Assembly: GCA_030691835.1 (NCBI GenBank)
Contig: JAUYDO010000164.1
Location: 1-10,655 of the forward strand
Reading direction: 5' to 3'
Origin: Dehalococcoidia bacterium
GTDB lineage: Bacteria; Chloroflexota; Dehalococcoidia; Dehalococcoidales; UBA3254
Length of the DNA: 10,655 nt
A model generated the notes under the pieces. It was not told the origin of the DNA, searched no databases, and saw nothing but the letters and a program-made list of their open reading frames with translations. The position numbers were made by a program, and so were the translations under genes. Positions within the stretch are counted from its first letter, which is position 1. Each line of letters begins with the position of its first letter. This document shows positions 1-4,808 of this stretch, piece by piece.

Positions 1-111
1 AGAACCATCTATACACCAGGGTATGAGGGAATCTTTCTTACGTAGTACAGCTTCTAGATACTGATTACAAAATCACTTACTTACTGACATACCGTATCCT
101 GATTAGCCAAG
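1..111. other. Unassigned left edge
   Basis: No gene is recognised here. In frame 1 the first 45 bases read as 14 codons ending in TAG, which could be the last residues (ending GIFLT) of a gene entering from the left. A second frame stays open to a TGA at 62-64. The terminator just downstream would fit the end of such a gene, but nothing identifies it. Confidence 0.2.
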
Positions 112-135
112 AGCCCCCATTAGGGGGCTTTTTTA
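112..135 (+). terminator. Intrinsic terminator
   Basis: A perfect 7-bp stem AGCCCCC/GGGGGCT (112-118 and 123-129) with an ATTA loop runs directly into TTTTTT. This is a canonical rho-independent terminator for transcription entering from the left. It separates whatever lies upstream of the window from the small genes that follow. Confidence 0.9.
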
Positions 136-150
136 TTATCGCTAAAAACA

Positions 151-170
151 CCTTCCTCGGGAGGGGAAGG
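151..170 (+). other. Hairpin with GNRA-type loop
   Basis: CCTTCCTC (151-158) pairs over 8 positions, with one T-G wobble, with GGGGAAGG (163-170) around the tetraloop GGGA, which fits the stable GNRA class. There is no T-run after it, so it is not a simple terminator. It sits between the terminator and a putative promoter, so it may never be transcribed. If read through, an AGGAGGGAGAGG stretch and an ATG at 180 follow, encoding only MQLLPLI. Confidence 0.4.
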
Positions 171-174
171 AGGG

Positions 175-196
175 AGAGGATGCAATTGCTTCCTCT
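175..196. promoter_or_regulatory. 22-bp near-palindrome, candidate operator
   Basis: AGAGGA (175-180) and TCCTCT (191-196) flank the perfect palindrome GCAATTGC (182-189), with a T/T mismatch on each side, so 20 of 22 positions are symmetric. It ends where an extended -10 element begins (196-204). That placement suits an operator for a dimeric helix-turn-helix repressor covering the promoter. The role is inferred; no regulator gene is visible in the window. Confidence 0.4.
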
Positions 197-204
197 GATA
201 TAAC
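196..204 (+). promoter_or_regulatory. Candidate extended -10 promoter
   Basis: TGATATAAC matches the extended -10 pattern TGnTATAAT except at the last base. No good -35 hexamer lies 17 bp upstream, as is usual for extended -10 promoters. The predicted start, near 211, coincides with the 5' edge of the first leader hairpin, so the transcript would begin with that hairpin and then carry the 53-residue membrane peptide gene. Confidence 0.35.
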
Positions 205-210
205 TTAATG

Positions 211-249
211 ACTTTTTGTTACACAATGAAGCTAGAAAAGTGAAAAAGT
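211..249 (+). promoter_or_regulatory. Leader hairpin copy 1
   Basis: ACTTTTT (211-217) pairs with AAAAAGT (243-249) and CAC (222-224) pairs with GTG (240-242). A GTTA bulge lies on the 5' side and the loop begins AATGAAGCTAG. The loop holds an ATG at 226 that opens the five-codon frame MKLEK, stopping at 243. The hairpin ends 12 nt before the next ATG (262). It shares the TTTTGTT segment and the AATGAAGCTAG loop with a hairpin at 430-470, while the stem sequences differ but still pair. Confidence 0.5.
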
Positions 250-261
250 AGGTCGTAGTAA

Positions 262-423
262 ATGAAGTTCGGATTTAAGAAGATGCTCCTCATGGCTGTC
301 ATGATAATAATCCTGATAGTCTTCCTTATCATGGTATCTCAGCGTAACTTGGTGGGTGAGGTAGCCTGCTTAGGTGCAACAGGTGCACTGTTCATGGCAA
401 CCCGCAGGAAGCAGAATCACTAA
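262..423 (+). CDS. Small membrane protein, unknown
   Basis: A 53-residue frame starts MKFGFKKMLLMAVMIIILIV. After a short basic start (K2, K6, K7), residues 8-25 form a strongly hydrophobic stretch that is almost certainly membrane-spanning. A second, weaker hydrophobic segment lies at about 31-46 (VGEVACLGATGALFMA), and the protein ends in a basic tail TRRKQNH, so one or two spans are possible. The ribosome binding site is weak (GTAGG about 7 nt upstream). It follows leader hairpin 1, whose loop could start a short MKLEK peptide, so translation may be coupled. I do not recognise the family. A toxin-like or holin-like role is possible for such a peptide but has no direct support. Confidence 0.55.
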   Translation: MKFGFKKMLLMAVMIIILIVFLIMVSQRNLVGEVACLGATGALFMATRRKQNH

Positions 424-429
424 CAATAG

Positions 430-470
430 CTCCTTTTGTTCAATAATGAAGCTAGCAATTGAAAAAGGAG
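430..470 (+). promoter_or_regulatory. Leader hairpin copy 2
   Basis: CTCCTTTT (430-437) pairs with AAAAGGAG (463-470) and TCAAT (440-444) pairs with ATTGA (458-462). The 5' side has a GT bulge, and the loop is AATGAAGCTAGCA (445-457). The 13 pairs are all Watson-Crick. Relative to copy 1 the bulge position and the loop are conserved while the stem bases differ, which suggests a conserved RNA structure or protein-binding site. The loop again holds an ATG (446). Confidence 0.55.
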
Positions 471-544
471 TAAACCAAAAGCTTAAAAAACACATCTTGA
501 GACTGGCAATCTTAAAAACTACCCTTGATATATATGTACCTTAA
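446..544 (+). CDS. Possible 32-residue basic peptide
   Basis: An open frame starts at the ATG in the loop of leader hairpin 2 and reads MKLAIEKGVNQKLKKHILRL and onward to DIYVP. It has no Shine-Dalgarno site; the preceding sequence is TTTTGTTCAATA. It begins with the same MKL as the MKLEK frame in hairpin 1 because the DNA is repeated. It is rich in Lys and Leu and could form an amphipathic helix. Given its length and the absence of a ribosome binding site it may be fortuitous. It is listed because the same ATG-in-loop arrangement occurs three times. Confidence 0.2.
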   Translation: MKLAIEKGVNQKLKKHILRLAILKTTLDIYVP

Positions 545-637
545 TAAACACCACTTACCGCATAACGGGCGGGTGATAGTCACAGGTGAATAGGTTTACT
601 AACCGAAAGCTGGTTGACCTAGTGGTTATAGAGTAGC

Positions 638-665
638 AGTTAAGCCGTACAGTGTGGGTGTTACG
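638..665 (+). repeat. 28-bp inverted repeat, left arm
   Basis: The 28 bases from AGTTAAGCCG to GGGTGTTACG are the reverse complement of 1241-1268 with a single mismatch (27/28). The match stops abruptly at both ends of the arm. Together the arms bound a 631-bp unit containing the 176-residue gene. No target-site duplication is obvious outside the arms, and no transposase or invertase lies inside the unit. Confidence 0.85.
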
Positions 666-695
666 TTCAATAAAATGAAAGTGAGGTATTGAACG
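664..695 (+). promoter_or_regulatory. Leader hairpin copy 3, sequestering a start region
   Basis: CGTTCAATA (664-672) and TATTGAACG (687-695) form a perfect 9-bp stem around a 14-nt loop (673-686). The loop contains an ATG at 675 and the Shine-Dalgarno-like GTGAGG (681-686). The ATG opens MKVRY, which stops at 692, four nt before the start of the 176-residue gene (697). The segment GTTCAATAA then ATGAA matches hairpin 2. Translation of the downstream gene could depend on hairpin opening or on reinitiation after MKVRY. Confidence 0.55.
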
Positions 696-696
696 A

Positions 697-1227
697 ATGA
701 ATCCTACGCCTACATACATCAAGTCGCTTTTAACCCCCGCCACCAAACAGCCACTGGGTCGTAAGGTATGGTCAATTGACCTGGTGGCGGTATGGCTTCC
801 ATTCTTTATAGCTACCAATGCGATGCAAGACACGGCTATCCCGTCCGATGCGCTCGGTTGTCCGTTAAGGCTCGGATACGACAAGGCTGGTGCGGTACGC
901 TTCACACAAGCGGGTCGCCCCGTTATCAGGGTCGCAAAGGAATTGAGCGACTCTGTGCGTCTTGTCCGTGACAACTTCACAGCCAATCTTATCAACTACG
1001 CTGGTGAAGTGATGCGGGACAATACAGAGGCGTACAAGGCGCAAGTCTCAAGCGCACAAAAAGCGGGTATGCCGATATACCAGCACGACCTTGCCGAATT
1101 GGACAAGGCTGTCAAAGCCAAAGCGGAAGCGATAGCCAAAGCGGAAGCGGTAGCGGTAGCCAAAGCCAAAGCGGAAGCGGTAGCGGAAGCCGAAACGATA
1201 ACCGAACGGGAAGCGGTAGCCGTCTAA
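697..1227 (+). CDS. Unknown protein with Ala/Glu/Lys repeat tail
   Basis: A 176-residue protein that I do not recognise. Residues 1-115 look like an ordinary soluble domain, including the stretch VRLVRDNFTANLINYAGEVM, which is probably helical. From about residue 139 to the end it is a low-complexity AKAEA/AVAEA region, which would form one long charged helix or coiled coil, ending TEREAVAV. The start is preceded by GTGAGG inside the loop of leader hairpin 3, so expression is probably controlled at translation. The gene lies between 28-bp inverted repeats (638-665 and 1241-1268), which makes it the cargo of a possible mobile or invertible unit or of a long RNA stem. The repeat tail also leaves a long open frame on the opposite strand (1048-1254, rich in Phe, Tyr, Arg and Gly), which is probably a by-product. 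Confidence 0.7.
   Translation: MNPTPTYIKSLLTPATKQPLGRKVWSIDLVAVWLPFFIATNAMQDTAIPSDALGCPLRLGYDKAGAVRFTQAGRPVIRVAKELSDSVRLVRDNFTANLINYAGEVMRDNTEAYKAQVSSAQKAGMPIYQHDLAELDKAVKAKAEAIAKAEAVAVAKAKAEAVAEAETITEREAVAV
1114..1221 (+). repeat. Degenerate hexamer repeat inside the gene
   Basis: The 3' end of the 176-residue gene is built from six-base units such as GCGGAA, GCGGTA and GCCAAA, encoding Ala-Glu, Ala-Val and Ala-Lys pairs. The period stays in frame throughout. Such tracts expand and contract by slippage, so length differences between related copies would be expected. Confidence 0.7.
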
Positions 1228-1240
1228 AGTCACACAAGGG

Positions 1241-1268
1241 CGTAACACCCACACTCTACGGCTTAACT
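1241..1268 (-). repeat. 28-bp inverted repeat, right arm
   Basis: From CGTAACACCC to GGCTTAACT this is the reverse complement of 638-665, differing at one position (C for the expected G at 1256). It lies after the stop of the 176-residue gene and 17 nt before the next ATG (1286). A transcript covering both arms could form a near-perfect 28-bp duplex closing a loop of about 575 nt. Confidence 0.85.
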
Positions 1269-1285
1269 AAAAGAGAGGGTAAGTT

Positions 1286-1810
1286 ATGACGAAACCGAAA
1301 TGGGCAACTTCAGAGCGTCAAACCTACCTTGTCAAGCTATTCATACGTTCAAGTGGCTTTTGCGTGTTTGGGGAAGCTAATTGCACGATTCCAGAGCATC
1401 ACTATGAGATTGCCATTGAACGGCTAATTGACGATTGGCAAGCGGAAGATAGAGAACAAGCCAACCTAGATTGGCAAGCGGAACGGAAAGTCTTGCACTC
1501 ACTAGGCGAACGTAAAACGCCGTTGCGTGGTAGATTCTCAAATATCAGTCAGGATATATGGCACGACCAGCAACCGCTATTTTACGTTGAGAATCTAGGA
1601 ATGAACGGTATAACGCTAAAGCCGTTCGCTAAAGTCAAGCTGTCATCAAGCTATATGCGCCTGTATGTGGACTTGGGCGATTGCTTACGGAATGTGAGTA
1701 AAAATAAAAGACGCAAGGCTATCCGATACGGCAAGCCACTTCCGAAGTCCGTTGACAATAGAATAGCTGATAAGGTCTGGCAAGCGGTCAAGCATTATCT
1801 AAACTACTAA
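1286..1810 (+). CDS. Unknown 174-residue protein
   Basis: The gene starts at an ATG with AGAGAGGG upstream and ends at TAA next to a strong terminator, so it is a complete unit. I do not recognise the family. Near residues 26-40 it has Cys-x6-Cys followed by His-His (GFCVFGEANC then IPEHH), which could hold a metal. This is followed by a charged helical segment with a repeated DWQAE/DWQAER motif (about 50-68). The C-terminal third is basic (SKNKRRKAIRYGKPLPKSV), which would suit nucleic-acid binding. It follows the inverted-repeat unit and has similar AT-leaning composition to the genes around it. A DNA-binding or accessory role is a guess only. Confidence 0.7.
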   Translation: MTKPKWATSERQTYLVKLFIRSSGFCVFGEANCTIPEHHYEIAIERLIDDWQAEDREQANLDWQAERKVLHSLGERKTPLRGRFSNISQDIWHDQQPLFYVENLGMNGITLKPFAKVKLSSSYMRLYVDLGDCLRNVSKNKRRKAIRYGKPLPKSVDNRIADKVWQAVKHYLNY

Positions 1811-1818
1811 AAGCAAAA

Positions 1819-1852
1819 AAAAGACGCTTCTAGTTTACTAGGGGCGTCTTTT
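1819..1852. terminator. Strong bidirectional intrinsic terminator
   Basis: A 15-bp stem (1819-1833 with 1838-1852, two T-G wobbles) closes a TTTA loop, with an A-run on the 5' side and a T-run on the 3' side. It should stop transcription of the 174-residue gene and could also act on transcripts from the right. Key arms are AAAAGACGC and GCGTCTTTT. Confidence 0.9.
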
Positions 1853-1871
1853 GCTATTCACACGCATATTT

Positions 1872-1928
1872 GAGGGCGTTACGAAAGTACCGCCCTCTTT
1901 TTGTAATTACGAACAGATAGCTTTGAGG
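1872..1928 (+). repeat. Stem-loop module, copy 1
   Basis: GAGGGCG (1872-1878) pairs perfectly with CGCCCTC (1891-1897) around the loop TTACGAAAGTAC and is followed by TTTTTG, so it is terminator-like. It continues with TACGAACAGA and TTTGAGG, both also present in copy 3 (2314-2370). A GTG at 1946, preceded by AGAGAGG, opens a 14-codon frame MSTLTGVRQPLRAS ending at 1990 that could be a leader peptide. This module, the 10-bp array and copy 2 fill the long non-coding gap 1853-2135. Confidence 0.55.
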
Positions 1929-1990
1929 CTAATCAGAGAGGTATTGTGAGTACCCTGACGGGCGTACGACAGCCTCTACGGGCATCGTAG

Positions 1991-2080
1991 CGAGTCGGTC
2001 GGGGCAAAGTGGGGCTAATTGAGGCTAAAAGGGGCTATTTGAGGTCGGTTAGAGCCGGTTAAGGCTGATTTGGGCGTTAC
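1991..2080 (+). repeat. 10-bp phased degenerate repeat array
   Basis: Successive 10-base blocks from 2001 read GGGGCAAAGT, GGGGCTAATT, GAGGCTAAAA, GGGGCTATTT, GAGGTCGGTT, AGAGCCGGTT, AAGGCTGATT and TGGGCGTTAC. A weaker match, CGAGTCGGTC, precedes them. The approximate consensus is GRGGCTAATT at exactly 10-bp spacing. Ten is not a multiple of three and all frames contain stops, so it is not coding. The spacing is close to one helical turn, which would place a bound protein on one face of the DNA, as in centromere-like partition sites or replication iterons. That role is inferred. Confidence 0.65.
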
Positions 2081-2105
2081 GATGGAGTAATGCCATCTCT
2101 TTTTA
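2072..2105 (+). repeat. Stem-loop module, copy 2
   Basis: It begins with GGGCGTTACGA, identical to copy 1, then diverges. GATGG (2081-2085) pairs with CCATC (2093-2097) and is followed by TCTTTTT, which again gives a terminator-like structure although different bases pair. It overlaps the end of the 10-bp array and lies upstream of the 46-residue gene. Confidence 0.5.
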
Positions 2106-2135
2106 TGTACTGTGTCCATCAAAGGAGGTGGATAT

Positions 2136-2276
2136 ATGGATTACAGTCGGGAGATACTCAAAACGTACTTCAATATGACAGATGCCGAGCTGGACAAGGA
2201 ACTTGCTTCGTTATCTCCGGCGGAACGGGCTGAATTGTTCTACCTGGCAGAAAAGGAACTGGTTCCCTACGACTAA
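2136..2276 (+). CDS. Small acidic protein, unknown (46 residues)
   Basis: A complete small gene with an excellent ribosome binding site, AAAGGAGGTG, five nt before the ATG. The product reads MDYSREILKTYFNMTDAELD and onward to LVPYD. It is acidic and predicted almost entirely helical, with the pattern of a two-helix hairpin (MTDAELDKELASLSPAERAE). The length, ribosome binding site and sensible composition argue that it is real. It stands alone between stem-loop modules 2 and 3, so it may be a single-gene transcript. No family is recognised. Confidence 0.65.
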   Translation: MDYSREILKTYFNMTDAELDKELASLSPAERAELFYLAEKELVPYD

Positions 2277-2313
2277 CAGCTCCTTAAATTAAAGGGTTGC
2301 TATTAAGCCGGTG

Positions 2314-2370
2314 GGGGGGTTACAAAGTAGCACCCTCTCTTTGTGCCTACGAACAGACTACTTTTGAGGA
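2314..2370 (+). repeat. Stem-loop module, copy 3
   Basis: GGGGGGT (2314-2320) pairs, with two wobbles, with ACCCTCT (2332-2338) around the loop TACAAAGTAGC and is followed by CTTTG. Its downstream part (CTACGAACAGA, TTTTGAGG) matches copy 1 closely. The module ends in GAGGAGGAG, the ribosome binding site for the ATG at 2381. Confidence 0.55.
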
Positions 2371-2380
2371 GGAGTCCAAT

Positions 2381-2535
2381 ATGGCAGTAGGTCAAGTATT
2401 CGGGGAGCATACCGGCAAGCTCTAATAATAGAATGCCGCCTTGGGTATTGCGCTACTAAGAAAACTCACTATGGCGGCGGTGGAAATGTTAAAAGTCAGT
2501 GTCCAATATGTGGTGGGGAGCTTCATCCCCAGTAA
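2381..2535 (+). pseudogene. Frame-disrupted zinc-ribbon microgene
   Basis: An ATG with a strong GAGGAGGAG site starts MAVGQVFGEHTGKL, then meets TAATAA at 2423. The overlapping -1 frame, which has no usable start codon of its own, reads on through IIECRLGYCATKKTHYGGGG to SQCPICGGELHPQ and stops at 2535. It contains Cys-x4-Cys and then Cys-x2-Cys, a plausible zinc ribbon. Joining the two frames within CTCTAATAATAG would give a protein of about 50 residues. The simplest reading is a gene broken by a small indel. Programmed frameshifting or a sequence error are alternatives. It lies just upstream of the ubiquitin-like gene. Confidence 0.45.
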
Positions 2536-2566
2536 GATAATTATTATTAAAGAAAGGAGGTGTAAC

Positions 2567-2752
2567 GTGGCAAGAAAATTCATTGTCGATGGAACAGAGT
2601 ACCCGGATCCCGGACCTGATGTGACCCCTGAACAGTTCAAGCAGATGATGGCCGGCTTTTTACCCGAGCTGTCTAACGCCGATATGACCCAGGAGAAACA
2701 GGGCGAGGACACCATCTATCGTTTCAAACGGCGCGTCGGAACAAAAGGATGA
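2567..2752 (+). CDS. PRTRC system protein C, ubiquitin-like
   Basis: A 61-residue protein from a GTG start with an ideal AAAGGAGGTG site 4 nt upstream; the longer reading from 2441 lacks a ribosome binding site and is not supported. It matches my memory of the PRTRC protein C family (Prok_Ub type beta-grasp fold): a first strand RKFIVDG, then YPDPGPDVTPEQFKQMMAGF with the conserved Pro-Asp-Pro and helix, a PELSNADM segment, and a last strand TIYRFKRRVGTKG. The C-terminus Val-Gly-Thr-Lys-Gly is the family signature. A terminal Gly is what an E1-type enzyme would adenylate, and ThiF, E2-like and JAMM partners lie in the same operon. Its ATGA overlap with the HNH frame shows translational coupling. 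The target of conjugation, if any, is unknown. Confidence 0.87.
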   Translation: MARKFIVDGTEYPDPGPDVTPEQFKQMMAGFLPELSNADMTQEKQGEDTIYRFKRRVGTKG

Positions 2753-3240
2753 AGAAGGGACCCCAAGCACGGCTACCGGAAGATAGGTTCTGGGCAAAGG
2801 TCGATAAGAACGGACCTATCGTTATACCTGAGCTAGTGCCATGCTGGATGTAGAAGGGAGCCCATCAGAAACTGGGGTACGGCAATTTCTTTATTGGAAG
2901 TCACACATTTGTCTCGGCTCACAAGTTTGCCTATGAGACACTTGTCGGTCCTGTCCCGGAAGGCAAGGAGCTTGACCATCTCTGCCGTAATCCTCCTTGT
3001 GTTAATCCTGCTCACCTTGAACCGGTGACCCATCAGGAAAATGACATAAGGGGGATAGCTGGAACTGTAAGTGCACAACGGCTGAGGTCTATAACGCATT
3101 GCCCGCAAGGCCATCCCTATGATTTATTCAATACCTACATTCATCCGAAAACTGGAGCAAGGATGTGTAGAATTTGTAGGTCTCTCAGAAAGAGTGCTGA
3201 AACGCTGAAGAAAAAGAAGGGTATTCCACATGCAGACTAA
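2749..3240 (+). pseudogene. HNH endonuclease with in-frame TAG
   Basis: Read through one stop, this 163-residue frame is a typical phage or plasmid HNH endonuclease. The N-terminus RFWAKVDKNG leads to a CWM-stop-KGAHQ segment, then YGNFFIGSHTFVSAHKFAYE, the catalytic core LDHLCRNPPCVNPAHLEPVT (about 68-91), and a C-terminal HCPQGHPYD with CRIC, a zinc-binding finish. The TAG at 2851-2853 stands where related proteins carry Trp (Cys-Trp-x-Trp), so one TGG-to-TAG change explains it. A restart at GTG 3025 would miss the catalytic DH. The enzyme is therefore probably inactive unless the stop is suppressed. It overlaps the protein C gene by ATGA, as an intact operon member would. Confidence 0.8.
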
Positions 3241-3271
3241 GAATCAAAACATCGACAGGAAGAGGTGACGT

Positions 3272-3589
3272 ATGGCCAGAAGAATCATTGCACAGTGTAA
3301 TACTGTCGACTTCAATGATATCGCGCACCTTGTAGACCTTGTAAGTAATGGCGGTGCCGTCTTCCAGGATAACCTCAACAGCCGACAAAAAGCGACAATC
3401 AGAGTGGTCTATCATTTTGAGCAATGCGGTGTCCCTTTCAAAGTACTCTTGAAACTCCGCGAGGTTCTCGTCTGGGAAATGCCGGACAAGGGGTTAGCTT
3501 TCGAGTACAAGCTGTTGGACCCGAGAGATAGCGCAACCTGGCATATTCTGAGGACGATGCAACCAAGAAAGGTGAACTCGCGTGGATGA
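3272..3589 (+). CDS. Unknown 105-residue operon protein
   Basis: The ATG is preceded by GAAGAGGTGA at good spacing. The protein begins MARRIIAQCNTVDFNDIAHL and looks like a compact mixed alpha/beta domain, including VVYHFEQCGVPFKVLLKLRE. There are no signal peptide, membrane segments or known motifs. Its end overlaps the next start (GTG at 3582) by 8 bp, so the two are probably co-translated. It lies between the HNH frame and the likely protein F gene, and I know of no counterpart in standard PRTRC cassettes. Function unknown. Confidence 0.65.
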   Translation: MARRIIAQCNTVDFNDIAHLVDLVSNGGAVFQDNLNSRQKATIRVVYHFEQCGVPFKVLLKLREVLVWEMPDKGLAFEYKLLDPRDSATWHILRTMQPRKVNSRG

Positions 3590-3824
3590 AGCAGAGAATA
3601 TCGAGAGGGTAGTTACAGCTCTCCTGAAGGTGCCGGAAAAGAAACTGCGCATCATAGAACTCGTGAATGAGATACCTATCAAGTATGGTGAGCTGGATTA
3701 TACCGAACTGGCAAAACGGCAGCTCGATGTAACCCTTGCCATTGCCGAGGCTAAATCCTACGGCACTCATACCATAATGGCAGTTGATTCGCTAATCAGG
3801 TTGAGAGCCAGGGAGGAGGCGTAG
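3582..3824 (+). CDS. Unknown 80-residue helical protein
   Basis: The GTG start overlaps the preceding gene and has AAAGGTGA about 7 nt upstream. The product, VDEAENIERVVTALLKVPEK and onward, is predicted mostly helical, with no cysteines and no recognisable motif. Its TAG stop abuts the ATG of the next gene directly, so translation is tightly coupled to the likely protein F. That arrangement suggests the two products may act together, but no function can be read from the sequence. Confidence 0.65.
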   Translation: MDEAENIERVVTALLKVPEKKLRIIELVNEIPIKYGELDYTELAKRQLDVTLAIAEAKSYGTHTIMAVDSLIRLRAREEA

Positions 3825-4808
3825 ATGTGGGATTTGGAACAGATCATCGAGCAGAATAACCAAGCCGCCCTGGATTACATGATGAGAGGCCTTCAGGTCG
3901 AGGAGGCACAGTCGCCGCAACCTGAGGCATGGGCGCTATCCTTGCTGGCCGACATACTCAAGGTGGGCCCACCTCTTCTGTCAGAAATCATCGAGTGTCT
4001 TCAACACATCGATAATCAGAAGGAATTCTTAAGCCTGGTCAGAATGTTATTACCGGAACACGAGACAGAGATCATGGCGGAAACCAAAAGACGGCGGGTG
4101 TATAAGTTTTGTTTCTACTTTGGCAAGAAATACTATCGGCTTCCAGCTAATACCGAATGCTCGACAAGCGATTGGATAGCAGGTATGCCGGTAGAGCTGT
4201 TAGCTATGTCCTATTCATCCTACCACGAGCTGGATATGCGCCCGGGCTACCTCTTGTTGCTGTCGCTCGTAATATATCCTTACGAAGGCGACGAAAGGGA
4301 TTTGGAAGAAGACGAATTAGGCGACATTCCTGATGGCGCCAGAGTACCTCTTCTTGACCTGGTACAGAATATGGTCGGCGCCGAGCTGGTTAATCGGATA
4401 CCAGCGGAGGGCTGGGACCCCGTTGAATTACACCGGATGACAGACAAGACACCTTATGACGGAGTCGGTGACTTCGCCGATTGGGTATGCTCTCAGACAG
4501 AGTGTGTCATGTTGGATGCCAGCTACGAGAATTGCGACTACCAGGAAGGCGTCGGCGAGCCTATCTTTCGATGGACAAAGCGTAATGTCGCTATCTTGAC
4601 CGAGCAATGGCCGAAAGTCAAGCGAATTCGCAGGAAAATAGACCACATTGTTGAATGGCTTGAGGCAGACCAGATAAACCACTTCGCGGAGCTCCTGGAG
4701 TTTTTATTGAAATCCCAGCCGGCGAAAACCAAGAAAAGGAAATACCTCTATGACCCCATGGAGCATATCTGTCAACTAGACCAGGATTCTGGAGAGGAGG
4801 GACGATGA
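3825..4808 (+). CDS. Probable PRTRC system protein F
   Basis: A 327-residue soluble protein with GGGAGGAGG upstream of its ATG. It matches what I remember of PRTRC protein F in length and general plan: a helical N-terminus (ALSLLADILKVGPPLLSEII), a central domain with TPYDGVGDFADWV (about 208-220), and a C-terminal helical bundle ending in W-x(n)-RRKIDHIVEWLEADQ (about 268-283), where the WLEAD motif is the most family-like part. It overlaps the protein B start by ATGA, as expected for the cassette. It has an acidic loop (DERDLEEDELGD, about 154-165). There is no catalytic motif, and its role in the system is unknown. The family call rests on partial motif memory and position, so it is less certain than proteins A, B, C and ThiF. 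Confidence 0.6.
   Translation: MWDLEQIIEQNNQAALDYMMRGLQVEEAQSPQPEAWALSLLADILKVGPPLLSEIIECLQHIDNQKEFLSLVRMLLPEHETEIMAETKRRRVYKFCFYFGKKYYRLPANTECSTSDWIAGMPVELLAMSYSSYHELDMRPGYLLLLSLVIYPYEGDERDLEEDELGDIPDGARVPLLDLVQNMVGAELVNRIPAEGWDPVELHRMTDKTPYDGVGDFADWVCSQTECVMLDASYENCDYQEGVGEPIFRWTKRNVAILTEQWPKVKRIRRKIDHIVEWLEADQINHFAELLEFLLKSQPAKTKKRKYLYDPMEHICQLDQDSGEEGR

Noticed and set aside
560..640. tRNA or tRNA-like structure
   Set aside because: Short complementary GGTT/AACC segments occur, but no cloverleaf, anticodon arm or T-loop consensus can be assembled on either strand.
1048..1254. Reverse-strand Phe/Tyr/Arg/Gly-rich protein
   Set aside because: It is the mirror of the Ala/Glu/Lys hexamer repeat on the + strand, which removes stops from the other strand. 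No ribosome binding site supports it.
638..1268. Insertion sequence with terminal repeats
   Set aside because: The enclosed protein shows no transposase motifs and no target duplication is evident, so the unit is reported as an unexplained inverted-repeat unit rather than an IS.
2441..2566. N-terminal extension of the ubiquitin-like protein
   Set aside because: The upstream ATG lacks a ribosome binding site and the extension overlaps the zinc-ribbon frame, whereas GTG 2567 has an ideal site and gives the family's usual length.
2851..2853. Genetic code with TAG or TGA read as an amino acid
   Set aside because: Several intact genes end in TAG (3824, 7304, 10065) and many in TGA, and overlapping starts fit these stops. 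A local nonsense mutation is simpler.
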